Positions 41,562-51,236 of a stretch of DNA of 64,000 nucleotides are shown piece after piece. Source of the stretch: Nonomuraea ceibae. GTDB lineage: Bacteria; Actinomycetota; Actinomycetes; Streptosporangiales; Streptosporangiaceae. Each line of letters opens with the position of its first letter. Positions within the stretch are counted from its first letter, which is position 1. The position numbers were made by a program, and so were the translations under genes. The DNA lies in assembly GCF_019396325.1 (NCBI RefSeq), contig NZ_JAHKRO010000029.1:17776-81775 (forward strand), read 5' to 3'. The notes below the pieces were generated by a model, which searched no databases, was not told the DNA's origin, and saw only the letters and a list, made by a program, of their open reading frames with translations.

Positions 41562-44500
41562 ATGGATCACGGACATTCACCGGGCGACATCGCGATCATC
41601 GGCATGGCCGGGCGCTTCCCCGGTGCGACCGACATCGGGACGTTCTGGCGCAACATCAGCACCGGCGTGGAGTCGTTCACGCGCTTCTCCGACGAGGACC
41701 TGATCAGCGCGGGCGTCGACCCGGCCACGTTCCAGCAGCCGAACTACGTCAGGTCGCGGCCGATCCTGGACGACATCCGCGGCTTCGACGCGGGGTTCTT
41801 CGGCTACAACCCGCGCGAGGCCACGCTCGCCGACCCGCAGCAGCGCATCTTCCTGGAGTGCGTGTGGGAGGCGCTGGAGACGGCCGGGTACGCCGCCCCC
41901 GAGAACCGCGGCAGCGTCGGCGTGTTCGCCGGCATGAACATCAGCGGCTACCTGCTGACCCGGCTCAGGGCGTTCGAGATGGGCATCGACACCTCCGCCC
42001 TGATGATCGGCAACGACAAGGACTCGCTGGCCACGAACGTCTCCTTCCGCCTCGACCTGAACGGGCCCAGCATCTCGGTGCAGACGTTCTGCTCGACGTC
42101 GCTGGTCGCGGTGCACCTGGCGAGCGAGAGCCTGCGCCGGGGCGAGTGCGACATGGCGCTGGCCGGCGGCGTGTCGGTGCGCATCCCGGACCGGATCGGC
42201 TACCTGTGGGAGGAGGGCGGCCAGGAGTCGCCCGACGGGCACGTACGCACGTTCGACGCCGAGGGCCGGGGCAGCATGTTCGGCGACGGCGCCGCGGTGG
42301 TGACGCTCAAGCGCCTCTCGGACGCGGTCGCCGACCGCGACACGGTCTTCGCCGTGCTGCGCGCCTCGGCGATCAACAACGACGGCGCGATAAAGTTCAG
42401 CTACCTGGCGCCCAGCATCGACGGCCAGCGTCGCTGCGTGTCGTCGGCGCTGGCGCGCGCGGGCGTCGACCCGGCCGACATCTCCTACGTGGAGGCGCAC
42501 GGGACCGCGACCGAGGTCGGCGACCCGATGGAGGTGGCGGCGCTGACCCGGGCGTTCGGCGAGACCGAGCGCAAGCAGTACTGCGTGCTCGGCTCGATCA
42601 AGCCGAACGTCGGCCACCTGGACCGGGCCTCCGGCGTGACCGGGCTCATCAAGGTCGTCCAGTCGCTGCGCAACGAGCTGATCCCCGGCACGCTGCACTA
42701 CCGCTCCCCCAACCCCGAGATCGACTTCGCCGCCAGCCCGTTCCGCGTCACCGCCGAGCCGACGCCGTGGCCGCGCAGCGACGAGCGGCCGCGCATCGCG
42801 GGCATCAGCTCGCTGGGCATGGGCGGCACGAACGCGCACGCGATCGTCACCGAGGCGCCGCTGCCCGCCGAGCGGCCGGCCCGCCCGCACCGCTGGCAGA
42901 TCCTGCCGGTGTCGGCCCGCTCGGCCGCCGCCGCCGAACGCTCCTGCGCCCGCCTGGCCGAGCACCTGGCCGCCACGGCCGACGACCTGGCCGACGTTGC
43001 GTACACGCTGCAGGCCGGGCGCAAGGTGTTCAACCACCGCAAGGTCGTGGTCGCCGACTCGGCGGGCCAGGCGGCGGAGCTGCTGGCCGACCCGGCCGGG
43101 CCGCTGGGCCGTACGGACGCGACGGTCGGCCGTAAGGTCGGCTTCCTCATCGCCGGCGTCGGCGAGCAGTACCCGGGCATGGTGGCCTCCCTCTACGCCG
43201 AGGACGCGGGCTTCCGCGCGGACGTGGACGAGTGCCTGGCCGTGCTCGGGCTCACCGGCCCCGAGCAGCTCTCGGACGTGTTCGCGCCCGCCGGGCCCGC
43301 CGCGGAGCAGGAGAGCGATCTGGCCAGGCTGCTGGGCCGGGCCACGGGCGGCGCGCCGCGCTCCACGACGGACGCGCACTTGGTGCAGCCCGCCGTGTTC
43401 GTCGCCGAGTACGCGCTGGCGCGCCGGCTCATGCGGTGGGGGCTGACCCCCGAGATCATGATCGGCTACAGCCTGGGCGAGTACGTCGCCGCCTGCCTGG
43501 CGGGCGTGCTGTCGCTGCCCGACGCGCTGCGGCTGGTCGCCTACCGGGCCAAGCTCATCACCTCCCAGCCCGAGGGCGCGATGCTGGCCGTCTCGGCGAA
43601 CGAGCGGCGCCTGGCCGCGCTGCTCGGCGACGACGGCATGCGCGAGCTGGACGTGGCCGTGCGGGCGGGCTCCCAGCTCGTGCTGGCCGGGCCGGTGGAC
43701 GCGGTCGAGGCGGCCGCGGCCCGGCTGCTGGAGGCCAAGATCGGCCACCGGCGGCTGGAGACCACGCACGCCTTCCACTCGCGGATGCTCGCGCCGGTCG
43801 CCGCCGAGCTGACCGCGTGGATCGCCGACAACATCACGCTGCGCCCGCCCGCGCTGCCGTACCTGAGCAACGTGACGGGCGCGCCCGCGACGGCACAGGA
43901 CGTGACCGACCCCGGCTACTGGGCGCGCCACATGTGCGAGACCGTCGAGTTCGGGGCGGGCCTGGACCACGTGCTGGGCATCCCGGAGCTGGCGCTGGCC
44001 GAGATCGGGCCCGGCCAGTCGCTGGGCGCGCTGACGCGCGGCCACCCGGCCTGCGAGCGCGGCCGCTGGCCGCTCATCGTCACCACGCTGCCCGCCGCCG
44101 GCGACACGCAGGACGCGGGCGCGGCGCTGGCCACGGCGGTGGCCAAGCTGTGGCTGACCGGCGTGCCGGTCGACTGGGCGGCGCTGCACGAGGGCTGGAC
44201 GCCCGGCCGCGTCCCGCTGCCGTCCTACCCGTTCGAGCACCAGGACTACTGGCTGGAGATCGACGAGTCGGCGCTGGGCGGCGGCGGTGGCGCGGCGGCG
44301 TTCGACGAGAGCGACCCGAAGAGCATCGCCAAGGCCTACCCCCGGCTGCCGGACACGCGGTGGATCCACGCGCCCGTCTGGCGCGAGACCACGACCCGCC
44401 CGCCGGTGGCCGAGGAGGCGTCCCGCTGGCTCGTCTACACCGACGACGGCGCCGCGGACGCGCTGGCCGCGCCGCTGCTGGCGCACCTGGCGGCGACCGG

Positions 44501-46250
44501 CCGCGAGGTGGTGCTGGTGCGGCCGGGCGAGGAGTTCTCCAGCGGCCCGGACGGGCTGCGGGTGCGGCCCGGCTCGCCCGAGGACGCCGTCTCGGCGCTG
44601 CGCGAGCTGACCGGCCGCGACTGGACGCCCGAACGGGTCGTGCACCTGTGGAACGCCGGCGGCGAGCGGCCCATCGGCGAGAGCCTGCGGCGCGGCCTGC
44701 ACACGCTGGTCGCCTTCGCCCGTGCCTCCGGCGACCTGGGGCTGCCCGGCTGGAGCCTGGACATCGTCACCACCGGCGCGCACCGCGTGCACCCGGGCGA
44801 CCGCGTCGACGCCGCGAGCGGCACCCTGCTCGGCCCGACCCGGCTGATCCCCGTCGAGTACCCCAAGGCCCGCACCCGGCTGATCGACCTCGACCCCGGC
44901 TCGGTCACGGCCGCGCTGCTCGCCGAGCTGCGCGCCGACCCGGCCGACCAGGTGGTCGCGCTGCGCGGCGGCCGCCGCTGGATCCCCGACTACGAGGTGC
45001 TCGACGCCGCCGTCATCGACGCGGCCGAGCCCGCGGCGCGCGTCCGTGAAGGCGGCGTGTACCTGGTCACCGGCGGGCTCGGCGGCATCGGCCTGGCGAT
45101 GGCCGAGAGGCTGGCCGAGCAGTACCGGGCGCGGCTGGTGCTGCTCGGCCGCACCCCCGTGCCGCCCCGCGAGGAGTGGGAGTCGATCCTGGCCGCCGGG
45201 AGCGCCGCGGGCGAGGTCCGCAGGCGGCTGGAGGGCCTGCGCCGCCTGGAGGCGGCCGGCTCGGCCGTGCTCACCGTGGCGGGCGACGTCTCCCGCGTGG
45301 AGGACGTACGCCGCGCCGTCGAGGCGGCGGTGGAGCGGTTCGGCGAGCTCAACGGCGTCCTGCACTGCGCGGGCGTGCCAGCGGTCGGCCTCATGCAGTT
45401 CAAGACCGTCGCCGACATGGACCGGGTGCTGGCGCCGAAGGTGGCCGGCACGCTGGCGCTGGCCGAGGTGCTGCGCGAGCGGCCGGTGGACTTCCTGGCG
45501 CTGTTCTCGTCCACGACGTCGGCGACCGGCGGCGGCGCGGGCCAGGTGGACTACTGCGCGGCGAACGCGTTCCTGGACTCCTTCGCGCTCAGCGACCCGC
45601 TGCCCGGCGTGACCGTCACCTCCATCGACTGGTGCGAGTGGACGTGGAACGGCTGGACCGACGGGCTCGACAACTACGACGAGGGCTCCCGGCAGTACTT
45701 CGAGTGGTACCGGGAGAACTTCGGCCTCACCTTCGACCAGGGCTGGCAGACGCTGCTGCGGGCGCTGGCCAGCGGCGAGCGGCACGTGGTCGCGTCCACG
45801 CAGGACTTCGCGCCGATGGTGGCGATGAGCCGCCGCTCGTCGATCGAGAGCCACCAGGCGACGGTGAAGAAGATCCGCGACGCCTTCGGCCGCCACCCGA
45901 GACCCGACCTGTCGACCGCCTACGTCGAGCCGCAGTCGCCCGCCGAGGAGGCCATCGCCCAGGTGTGGATCGAGGCGCTGGGCCTGGAGCAGGTCGGCGT
46001 GCATGACAACTTCTTCGAGCTCGGCGGCAACTCGCTGCTCGGCATGGAGATCATCGCCGAGGTGCGCAAGGCGCTGGAGCTGTCCTACCTGCCGCCGCAC
46101 ATCCTCTACCAGGCCCCGACGATCAGTTCGCTGGCCGAGGCGGCCAGGGCGGGCGAGGAGGCGGGCGAGCAGCCGGCCGAGGCCCGCGAGCAGCAGCGGT
46201 CCAGGATCGCGCAGCGGCGCAACATGCTCAGGAGCGGAAGGACATCATGA
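41562..46250 (+). CDS. Type I polyketide synthase, one module KS-AT-KR-ACP
   Basis: The 1562 residues form one chain-extension module. The KS (10-430) has Cys177 (QTFCSTSLVAVHLA), His313 (EAHGTAT) and His352 (NVGHLDRA). The AT (about 520-840) has Ser637 in GYSLGEYVAAC and the HAFH motif at 736-739, which suits malonyl-type units. The KR follows (from 1167, YLVTGGLGGIG; Tyr1331 in DYCAAN) and then the ACP with Ser1491 (GGNSLLGM). There is no DH or ER, so a beta-hydroxyl should remain. The Arg-rich C-terminal tail may be a docking element. ATG 41562 has GAGG; GTG 41526 overlaps the permease stop. It is coupled to the next PKS by ATGA. Confidence 0.93.
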   Translation: MDHGHSPGDIAIIGMAGRFPGATDIGTFWRNISTGVESFTRFSDEDLISAGVDPATFQQPNYVRSRPILDDIRGFDAGFFGYNPREATLADPQQRIFLECVWEALETAGYAAPENRGSVGVFAGMNISGYLLTRLRAFEMGIDTSALMIGNDKDSLATNVSFRLDLNGPSISVQTFCSTSLVAVHLASESLRRGECDMALAGGVSVRIPDRIGYLWEEGGQESPDGHVRTFDAEGRGSMFGDGAAVVTLKRLSDAVADRDTVFAVLRASAINNDGAIKFSYLAPSIDGQRRCVSSALARAGVDPADISYVEAHGTATEVGDPMEVAALTRAFGETERKQYCVLGSIKPNVGHLDRASGVTGLIKVVQSLRNELIPGTLHYRSPNPEIDFAASPFRVTAEPTPWPRSDERPRIAGISSLGMGGTNAHAIVTEAPLPAERPARPHRWQILPVSARSAAAAERSCARLAEHLAATADDLADVAYTLQAGRKVFNHRKVVVADSAGQAAELLADPAGPLGRTDATVGRKVGFLIAGVGEQYPGMVASLYAEDAGFRADVDECLAVLGLTGPEQLSDVFAPAGPAAEQESDLARLLGRATGGAPRSTTDAHLVQPAVFVAEYALARRLMRWGLTPEIMIGYSLGEYVAACLAGVLSLPDALRLVAYRAKLITSQPEGAMLAVSANERRLAALLGDDGMRELDVAVRAGSQLVLAGPVDAVEAAAARLLEAKIGHRRLETTHAFHSRMLAPVAAELTAWIADNITLRPPALPYLSNVTGAPATAQDVTDPGYWARHMCETVEFGAGLDHVLGIPELALAEIGPGQSLGALTRGHPACERGRWPLIVTTLPAAGDTQDAGAALATAVAKLWLTGVPVDWAALHEGWTPGRVPLPSYPFEHQDYWLEIDESALGGGGGAAAFDESDPKSIAKAYPRLPDTRWIHAPVWRETTTRPPVAEEASRWLVYTDDGAADALAAPLLAHLAATGREVVLVRPGEEFSSGPDGLRVRPGSPEDAVSALRELTGRDWTPERVVHLWNAGGERPIGESLRRGLHTLVAFARASGDLGLPGWSLDIVTTGAHRVHPGDRVDAASGTLLGPTRLIPVEYPKARTRLIDLDPGSVTAALLAELRADPADQVVALRGGRRWIPDYEVLDAAVIDAAEPAARVREGGVYLVTGGLGGIGLAMAERLAEQYRARLVLLGRTPVPPREEWESILAAGSAAGEVRRRLEGLRRLEAAGSAVLTVAGDVSRVEDVRRAVEAAVERFGELNGVLHCAGVPAVGLMQFKTVADMDRVLAPKVAGTLALAEVLRERPVDFLALFSSTTSATGGGAGQVDYCAANAFLDSFALSDPLPGVTVTSIDWCEWTWNGWTDGLDNYDEGSRQYFEWYRENFGLTFDQGWQTLLRALASGERHVVASTQDFAPMVAMSRRSSIESHQATVKKIRDAFGRHPRPDLSTAYVEPQSPAEEAIAQVWIEALGLEQVGVHDNFFELGGNSLLGMEIIAEVRKALELSYLPPHILYQAPTISSLAEAARAGEEAGEQPAEAREQQRSRIAQRRNMLRSGRTS

Positions 46251-49200
46251 CCGGAACCGACTACGACTCCGCGGTCGCGCTGATCGGCATGTCCGGGCGC
46301 TTCCCGGGCGCCTCGGGCGTCGCCGAGCTGTGGGACAACCTGCTGGCGGGCGTCAAGGGCCTGCGGACGATCACCGACGAGGAGCTGCGCGAGGCCGGGG
46401 TGGACCCGGGCACGCTGGCCGACCCGCGCTACGTGCGCGTCGGCGGCCCGCTGGACGGGCTCGACCGGTTCGACGCCGGGGTGTTCGGCATCAACCCGCG
46501 CGAGGCCGAGACGATGGACCCGCAGCACCGGCTGTTCCTGGAGTGCTCGTGGGAGGCGCTGGAGGGCGCCGGCTACTGCCCGACGGACGTACCCGGCCAG
46601 GTCGCCGTGTTCGGCGGCTGCGGCTTCCCCGACTACGTCGTGCAGAACATCCAGCACCTCACCTCGCAGCCGGGCGGCGCGCTGCTCATGGCCGTCGGCA
46701 ACGAGCGCGACTCGCTGGCCTCGCTGGTCTCCTACAAGCTGGGGCTGCGCGGGCCGTCGGTGTCGGTGCAGACGTTCTGCTCGACGTCGCTGGTGGCCGT
46801 GCACCTGGCGTGCCAGAGCCTGCTCACCTACGAGTGCGACGTGGCCGTGGCGGGCGGCGCGTTCACGCCGCTCCCCCAGCCCGCCGGCTACCTGTACGAG
46901 CAGGGCGGCATCATGTCGCCCGACGGGCGGGTGCGCAGCTTCGACGCCGAGGCGGGCGGCACGGTCATGGGCAGCGGCGCGGGCGCGGTGGCGCTCAAGC
47001 GCATGTCCGACGCGCTGGCCGACGGCGACGTGATCCACGCGGTGATCCTCGGGTCGGCGTCCAACAACGACGGCCGGCTGCGTGCCGGTTACACGGCGCC
47101 GGGCGTGGACGGCCAGGCCGAGGTGATCGAGTCGGCGCTCGGCGTGGCCGGGGTCAAGCCGGAGACCGTCGGCTACGTCGAGTGCCACGCGACCGGCACC
47201 ATGCTGGGCGACTCGATCGAGCTGGCGGCGATGAGCCGGGTGTTCACGCAGGCCGGGCAGACGCCGACGGTGCTGGGGTCGGTCAAGCCGAGCCTCGGCC
47301 ACCTCGACCGCGCCTCCGGCGTGACCGGGCTGATGCGGGCCGCGCTCGTTCTCAAGCACGAGCTGCTGCCGGGCACGCCCGGCTACGAGACACCGAACCC
47401 GGCGCTGGCGTCGGCGCGCGACCGCTTCACCGTGCTGACCGAGAACCGGCCCTGGCCGGAGGGCCCGCACCCGCGCCGGGCCGGGGTGAGCTCGTTCGGG
47501 CTCGGCGGCACCAACGCGCACGTGGTGATGGAGCAGGCGCCGCCCCGGCCGGAGCGGCCCGCCAGGCCCGGCCCGCACCTGCTGGTGTTCTCCGCCGCCG
47601 ACGACCAGGCGCTGACGGACCTGACCGAGCGGCTGCGCCGGCACCTGACCGGCGACCGCTCCGACCTGGCGGACGTGGCGTTCACGCTCCAGGTGTCGCG
47701 GGGCGCGTTCGCGCTGCGCCGCGCCGTCGTCTGCCGCGACCGCGACGACGCGCTCGCCGCGCTGGCCGACCCGTCCCGCTGGATCGACGGCAAGACCCAG
47801 CGGCGCAACCCCAAGGTACGGCTGGCCGCGCCGGAGGACGGGACCCCGGACTCCTGGTGGGCGGAGCTGCGCGCGGCGGCGTCCTCGGTGCTCGGCCAGC
47901 CCGCCCCCGCCGGGACGGCGGGACGGGACGAGGCGCTCAGCGCGCTGGCCGACGGGCTCACGGGGATCGGCGTCCAGGTCGTCGACGGCGACGCGCAGGC
48001 CGTGGAGCTGACGGTGACCCCCGAGGAGGGCGTGGACGCCGCCTCGTGGCTGCTGTCGGCGCTGGCGCGGCTCTGGCTGGCCGGCAGCGTCGTCGACTGG
48101 GCCAAGCTGCACGGCGGCGAGGGGCGGCGCGTCGAGCTGCCGACCTACCCGTTCCAGCGGCGCAGGTTCTGGGTCAAGCCGCCCACCGGGCAGCAGCGCC
48201 AGCCGGCGGGCGAGGGCAAGACGTTCGACCGGTCGCGGTGGACCCACCTGCCGTCGTGGAAGCAGCGCCCGCTGCCCGCCGAAGGGCTCGACGAGCGGCT
48301 GCGCGAGGCCGGGCCGTGGCTGGTGCTCACCGCCGACGGGCGCGGCGAAGCCCTGGTCGAGCGGCTGACGCGGGCCGGGGCCGAGGTGACCGCCGTGCGT
48401 GACGGCGACCGGTTCGAGCAGCACGACGACGGCAGCTTCACCATCCGCTCCGGCAAGGCCGGCGACCTCGCCGAACTGCTGTACTCGCTGGTCGTCAGCC
48501 CGCGCGCGATCGTGCACGGCTTCAGCCTGGCCGCCGCCGAGCCCGGACCCGGCGCCGATCCGGTGGCGCACTTCGCCGCCGAACAGGACCGCGGCTTCTA
48601 CTCGGCGCTGGAGCTGGCCCGCGAGCTCGTCGACAACACCGGGTCCGCGCCCCGGGCGGAACTGGTCCTGCTCACCTCCCACGCGGTGAACGTCGCCGGG
48701 GCCGAGCTGCGCCACCCCGAGCACGCCACGCTGGCGGCGCTCGCCCCCAGCCTCCAGCAGGAGAACCCGCGCCTGCGCTGCCGCCACGTCGATCTCGACG
48801 ACCTCGACGACCTCGACGACCTGGGCGACCTGGCCGGCGGGGTGGAGGCCGCGCTGGCCGCGGCCGTCTGCGAGCACGAGGGCCCGATGGCCGTGCGCGC
48901 GGGCGAGACGTGGCTGCGCCACTACGAGCCGTTCCCCATCGCCGAGCCGGACCCGGCGCGGCGGCCGTTCCGCGACGGCGACACCGTCCTGATCACCGGC
49001 GGCCTCGGCGACGTCGGGCTCGTCCTGTCCCGCCACCTGGCCGACGCGTACGGCTGCCGGCTGGTGCTCACCGGCCGCTCCCCGCTGCCGCCCCGGCAGG
49101 AGTGGGACGCCTACCTGGCGGACGTGCCTCCCGGCGGCGAGCGGACCGCCCGCCACATCCGCAACATCCGCGACCTGGAGAGCCGGGGCGCGACGGTGCT

Positions 49201-50068
49201 GGCCCTGTCGGCCGACGTGGCCGACGAGGAGCGCATGCGCGCCGTCGTGGCCGAGGCGGTCGAGCGGTTCGGCGGCATCGACGTCGTCGTGCACGGCGCC
49301 GGCGTGCAGGACGGCGCCTACTTCAACTTCGCCCACCTGATGGACCGCCAGCAGTGCGACGCCCACCTGGCGGCCAAGGTGACCGGATTCCACGTGCTGC
49401 AGAAGGTGCTCGGCGACCACTGCCCGGACCGGCGCATCACGCTGTCGTCCATCGCGGCCGTGCTCGGCGGCATGACGCTCGGCCCGTACGCCGCCGCCAA
49501 CGCCGCGCTCGACGCGTACGTGCGGGTGGCCCGCACCAGCGGCGGCGGGCGGTGGGTCACGGTCGACTGGGACACCTGGAACATCGACCCCGACCGGGTG
49601 GCCGGCCACAGCGGCGCCGTCGTCGACTACGCGATGACGCCCGCCGAGGGCGTGGACGTGTTCGAGCGGGCGCTGTCGGCCGCCGGGCACGCCGGCCACT
49701 TCGTCATCTCGACCGGCTCCCTGGACGCCCGCATCGCCCAGTGGGTCACCGGCGACATCCACGAGGCCGGCGACGACGATGACGACCAGGAGCGGCACCC
49801 GCGCCCCGAGCTGAACAACGCCTACGTGGAGCCGCGCGAGGGCACCGAGGCCACGCTGGCCGCGATCTGGTCCCGCGTGCTCGGCATCGACCCGATCGGC
49901 GCCCTGGACAACTTCTTCGAGCTCGGCGGGCATTCGCTGCTGGCCATCGAGCTCACCACCCGCGTCCGCAAGGCGCTGAACGCGTCGGTGCCGGTCACCG
50001 GCCTGCTGGAGTGCCCGACGGTGCGCCAGCTCGCCGAGCTGCTCGACGCCCGCGACGAACAGGAGTGA
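46247..50068 (+). CDS. Type I polyketide synthase, AT-less module KS-KR-ACP
   Basis: The 1273 residues contain an intact KS (Cys178 in QTFCSTSLVAVHLA, His314 in ECHATGT, His352 in SLGHLDRA). The KR has a Rossmann motif near 914 and Tyr1081 in PYAAANAAL. The ACP has Ser1230 (GGHSLLAIEL). No AT lies between KS and KR: the pre-AT linker (about 444-520) and post-AT linker (PTYPFQRRRFWV) remain, but GxSxG and HAFH are missing. The carrier must be loaded in trans, by a neighbouring AT, a free AT outside the window, or the hydroxymalonyl-ACP set nearby. It is coupled by ATGA to the first PKS and followed by an acyl-CoA dehydrogenase. Confidence 0.92.
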   Translation: MTGTDYDSAVALIGMSGRFPGASGVAELWDNLLAGVKGLRTITDEELREAGVDPGTLADPRYVRVGGPLDGLDRFDAGVFGINPREAETMDPQHRLFLECSWEALEGAGYCPTDVPGQVAVFGGCGFPDYVVQNIQHLTSQPGGALLMAVGNERDSLASLVSYKLGLRGPSVSVQTFCSTSLVAVHLACQSLLTYECDVAVAGGAFTPLPQPAGYLYEQGGIMSPDGRVRSFDAEAGGTVMGSGAGAVALKRMSDALADGDVIHAVILGSASNNDGRLRAGYTAPGVDGQAEVIESALGVAGVKPETVGYVECHATGTMLGDSIELAAMSRVFTQAGQTPTVLGSVKPSLGHLDRASGVTGLMRAALVLKHELLPGTPGYETPNPALASARDRFTVLTENRPWPEGPHPRRAGVSSFGLGGTNAHVVMEQAPPRPERPARPGPHLLVFSAADDQALTDLTERLRRHLTGDRSDLADVAFTLQVSRGAFALRRAVVCRDRDDALAALADPSRWIDGKTQRRNPKVRLAAPEDGTPDSWWAELRAAASSVLGQPAPAGTAGRDEALSALADGLTGIGVQVVDGDAQAVELTVTPEEGVDAASWLLSALARLWLAGSVVDWAKLHGGEGRRVELPTYPFQRRRFWVKPPTGQQRQPAGEGKTFDRSRWTHLPSWKQRPLPAEGLDERLREAGPWLVLTADGRGEALVERLTRAGAEVTAVRDGDRFEQHDDGSFTIRSGKAGDLAELLYSLVVSPRAIVHGFSLAAAEPGPGADPVAHFAAEQDRGFYSALELARELVDNTGSAPRAELVLLTSHAVNVAGAELRHPEHATLAALAPSLQQENPRLRCRHVDLDDLDDLDDLGDLAGGVEAALAAAVCEHEGPMAVRAGETWLRHYEPFPIAEPDPARRPFRDGDTVLITGGLGDVGLVLSRHLADAYGCRLVLTGRSPLPPRQEWDAYLADVPPGGERTARHIRNIRDLESRGATVLALSADVADEERMRAVVAEAVERFGGIDVVVHGAGVQDGAYFNFAHLMDRQQCDAHLAAKVTGFHVLQKVLGDHCPDRRITLSSIAAVLGGMTLGPYAAANAALDAYVRVARTSGGGRWVTVDWDTWNIDPDRVAGHSGAVVDYAMTPAEGVDVFERALSAAGHAGHFVISTGSLDARIAQWVTGDIHEAGDDDDDQERHPRPELNNAYVEPREGTEATLAAIWSRVLGIDPIGALDNFFELGGHSLLAIELTTRVRKALNASVPVTGLLECPTVRQLAELLDARDEQE
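47577..48180 (+). other. Degenerate AT region of the AT-less module
   Basis: The stretch keeps the usual KS-AT linker (SDLADVAFTLQVSRGAFALR), then about 90 residues with no AT motif, then the post-AT linker (LARLWLAGSVVDWAKLHGGE). It looks like deletion of the AT core from a once-normal KS-AT-KR-ACP module. A role as a docking platform for a trans-acting AT is possible. Confidence 0.8.
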
Positions 50069-50075
50069 GCGACCC

Positions 50076-51236
50076 ATGAAGCAGCCCGCGTACCTGAGGA
50101 CCGTGCAGGGGTTCGCCCGCCGCGAGCTGGCGGGCAAGGACGCGTACCTGGACTCGCTGGCCGAGGCGCCGTTGCCGCTGTACGAGCGGTTCGGCGCCAC
50201 CGGCCTGGCCAACTGGTGGCTGCCCAAGGAGGCAGGCGGGCCCGGCCTCGGGCTGGAGGAGAGCGTGCGCATCACCGCCGAGCTCGCCTACGCCGACGCC
50301 GGGGTGGCCTTCACCCTGTTCATCCCGATCCTGACCACGAGCATGGTGACGTGGTACGGCGGCGAGGAGCTCGCCAAGCGCCACCTCGGCGACCTCGTGG
50401 CGACCAACGGCTTCGCCGCCACCCTCGGCAGCGAGCACGCCGCGGGCAGCGAGCTGGCCAGGATCACCACGACCGCGCGCACCGAGGGCGGCGACGTCGT
50501 CCTCGACGGGACCAAGGCGTTCTCCACCAACACCGACTTCGCCCGCTTCCTCGTCGTCGTGGCGCGCGCCCAGGACGACCCGGCCGGCTACCTGGCCGTG
50601 CTGGTGCCGCGCGACACGCCCGGCATCACCGTGGACAAGCGCTGGGACGTGATCGGGCTGCGCTCGTCCGCGACCTACCAGGTGTCGCTGTCGGGCGTCC
50701 GCGTCCCGGCCGCGAACGTGCTGCGCGGCAACGGGCTGCGGCTGCTGGAGGTGGGGCTGAACGCCAGCCGCATCCTCATCGCGGCCACCGCCCTCGGCAT
50801 CGCCCGTCGGGTGCGTGACGTGTGCATGGAGTACGGCGCCGCCAAGACCGTCAAGGGGGCGCCGCTGACCGGCAACGCCGTGTTCGCCAGCCGGCTCGGG
50901 CAGATGGAGATGCAGATCGAGGTCATGGCCAACCAGTGCCTGGCGGCGGCGCGCGCCTACGACGCCATCGCCGCCCGGCCGGACGCGGGCGAGGAGTTCC
51001 TGCGGCTCGGCACGCTCAAGCAGGCGCTGACGGCGAAGATGTTCTGCGGGCAGACGGGGTGGCAGATCGCCTCGACCGCGTCGGAGATGTTCGGCGGGCT
51101 CGGCTACACGCACGAGTCCGTCATCGGCAAGCTGCTGCGGGACATGCGGTACGTGTCGATCGTCGAGGGCGGCGACGACGTGCTGCGCGAGCTGGTGTTC
51201 AGCCGGTACGTGGTGCCGGTGTCCAAGCGGTCGTGA
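50076..51236 (+). CDS. Acyl-CoA dehydrogenase-family flavoprotein
   Basis: The 386 residues have the complete acyl-CoA dehydrogenase layout: helical N-domain, beta-domain (TLGSEHAAGSELARITTTAR) and C-domain, with the putative base E364 in IVEGGDDVLREL. It lies 7 bp after the AT-less PKS with an AGGAG site, so it is in the same operon. It is a distant paralogue of the FkbI-like gene at 53904. It could oxidise an ACP-bound extender unit or introduce a double bond into the chain. Its 3' end overlaps the PPTase gene by 38 bp, tail to tail. Confidence 0.87.
   Translation: MKQPAYLRTVQGFARRELAGKDAYLDSLAEAPLPLYERFGATGLANWWLPKEAGGPGLGLEESVRITAELAYADAGVAFTLFIPILTTSMVTWYGGEELAKRHLGDLVATNGFAATLGSEHAAGSELARITTTARTEGGDVVLDGTKAFSTNTDFARFLVVVARAQDDPAGYLAVLVPRDTPGITVDKRWDVIGLRSSATYQVSLSGVRVPAANVLRGNGLRLLEVGLNASRILIAATALGIARRVRDVCMEYGAAKTVKGAPLTGNAVFASRLGQMEMQIEVMANQCLAAARAYDAIAARPDAGEEFLRLGTLKQALTAKMFCGQTGWQIASTASEMFGGLGYTHESVIGKLLRDMRYVSIVEGGDDVLRELVFSRYVVPVSKRS

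Noticed and set aside
41577..46100. Very long open frame on the minus strand opposite the first PKS
   Set aside because: It is an antisense shadow caused by extreme G+C at third positions. The translated sequence is low-complexity and has no domain, whereas the plus strand encodes a complete PKS module.
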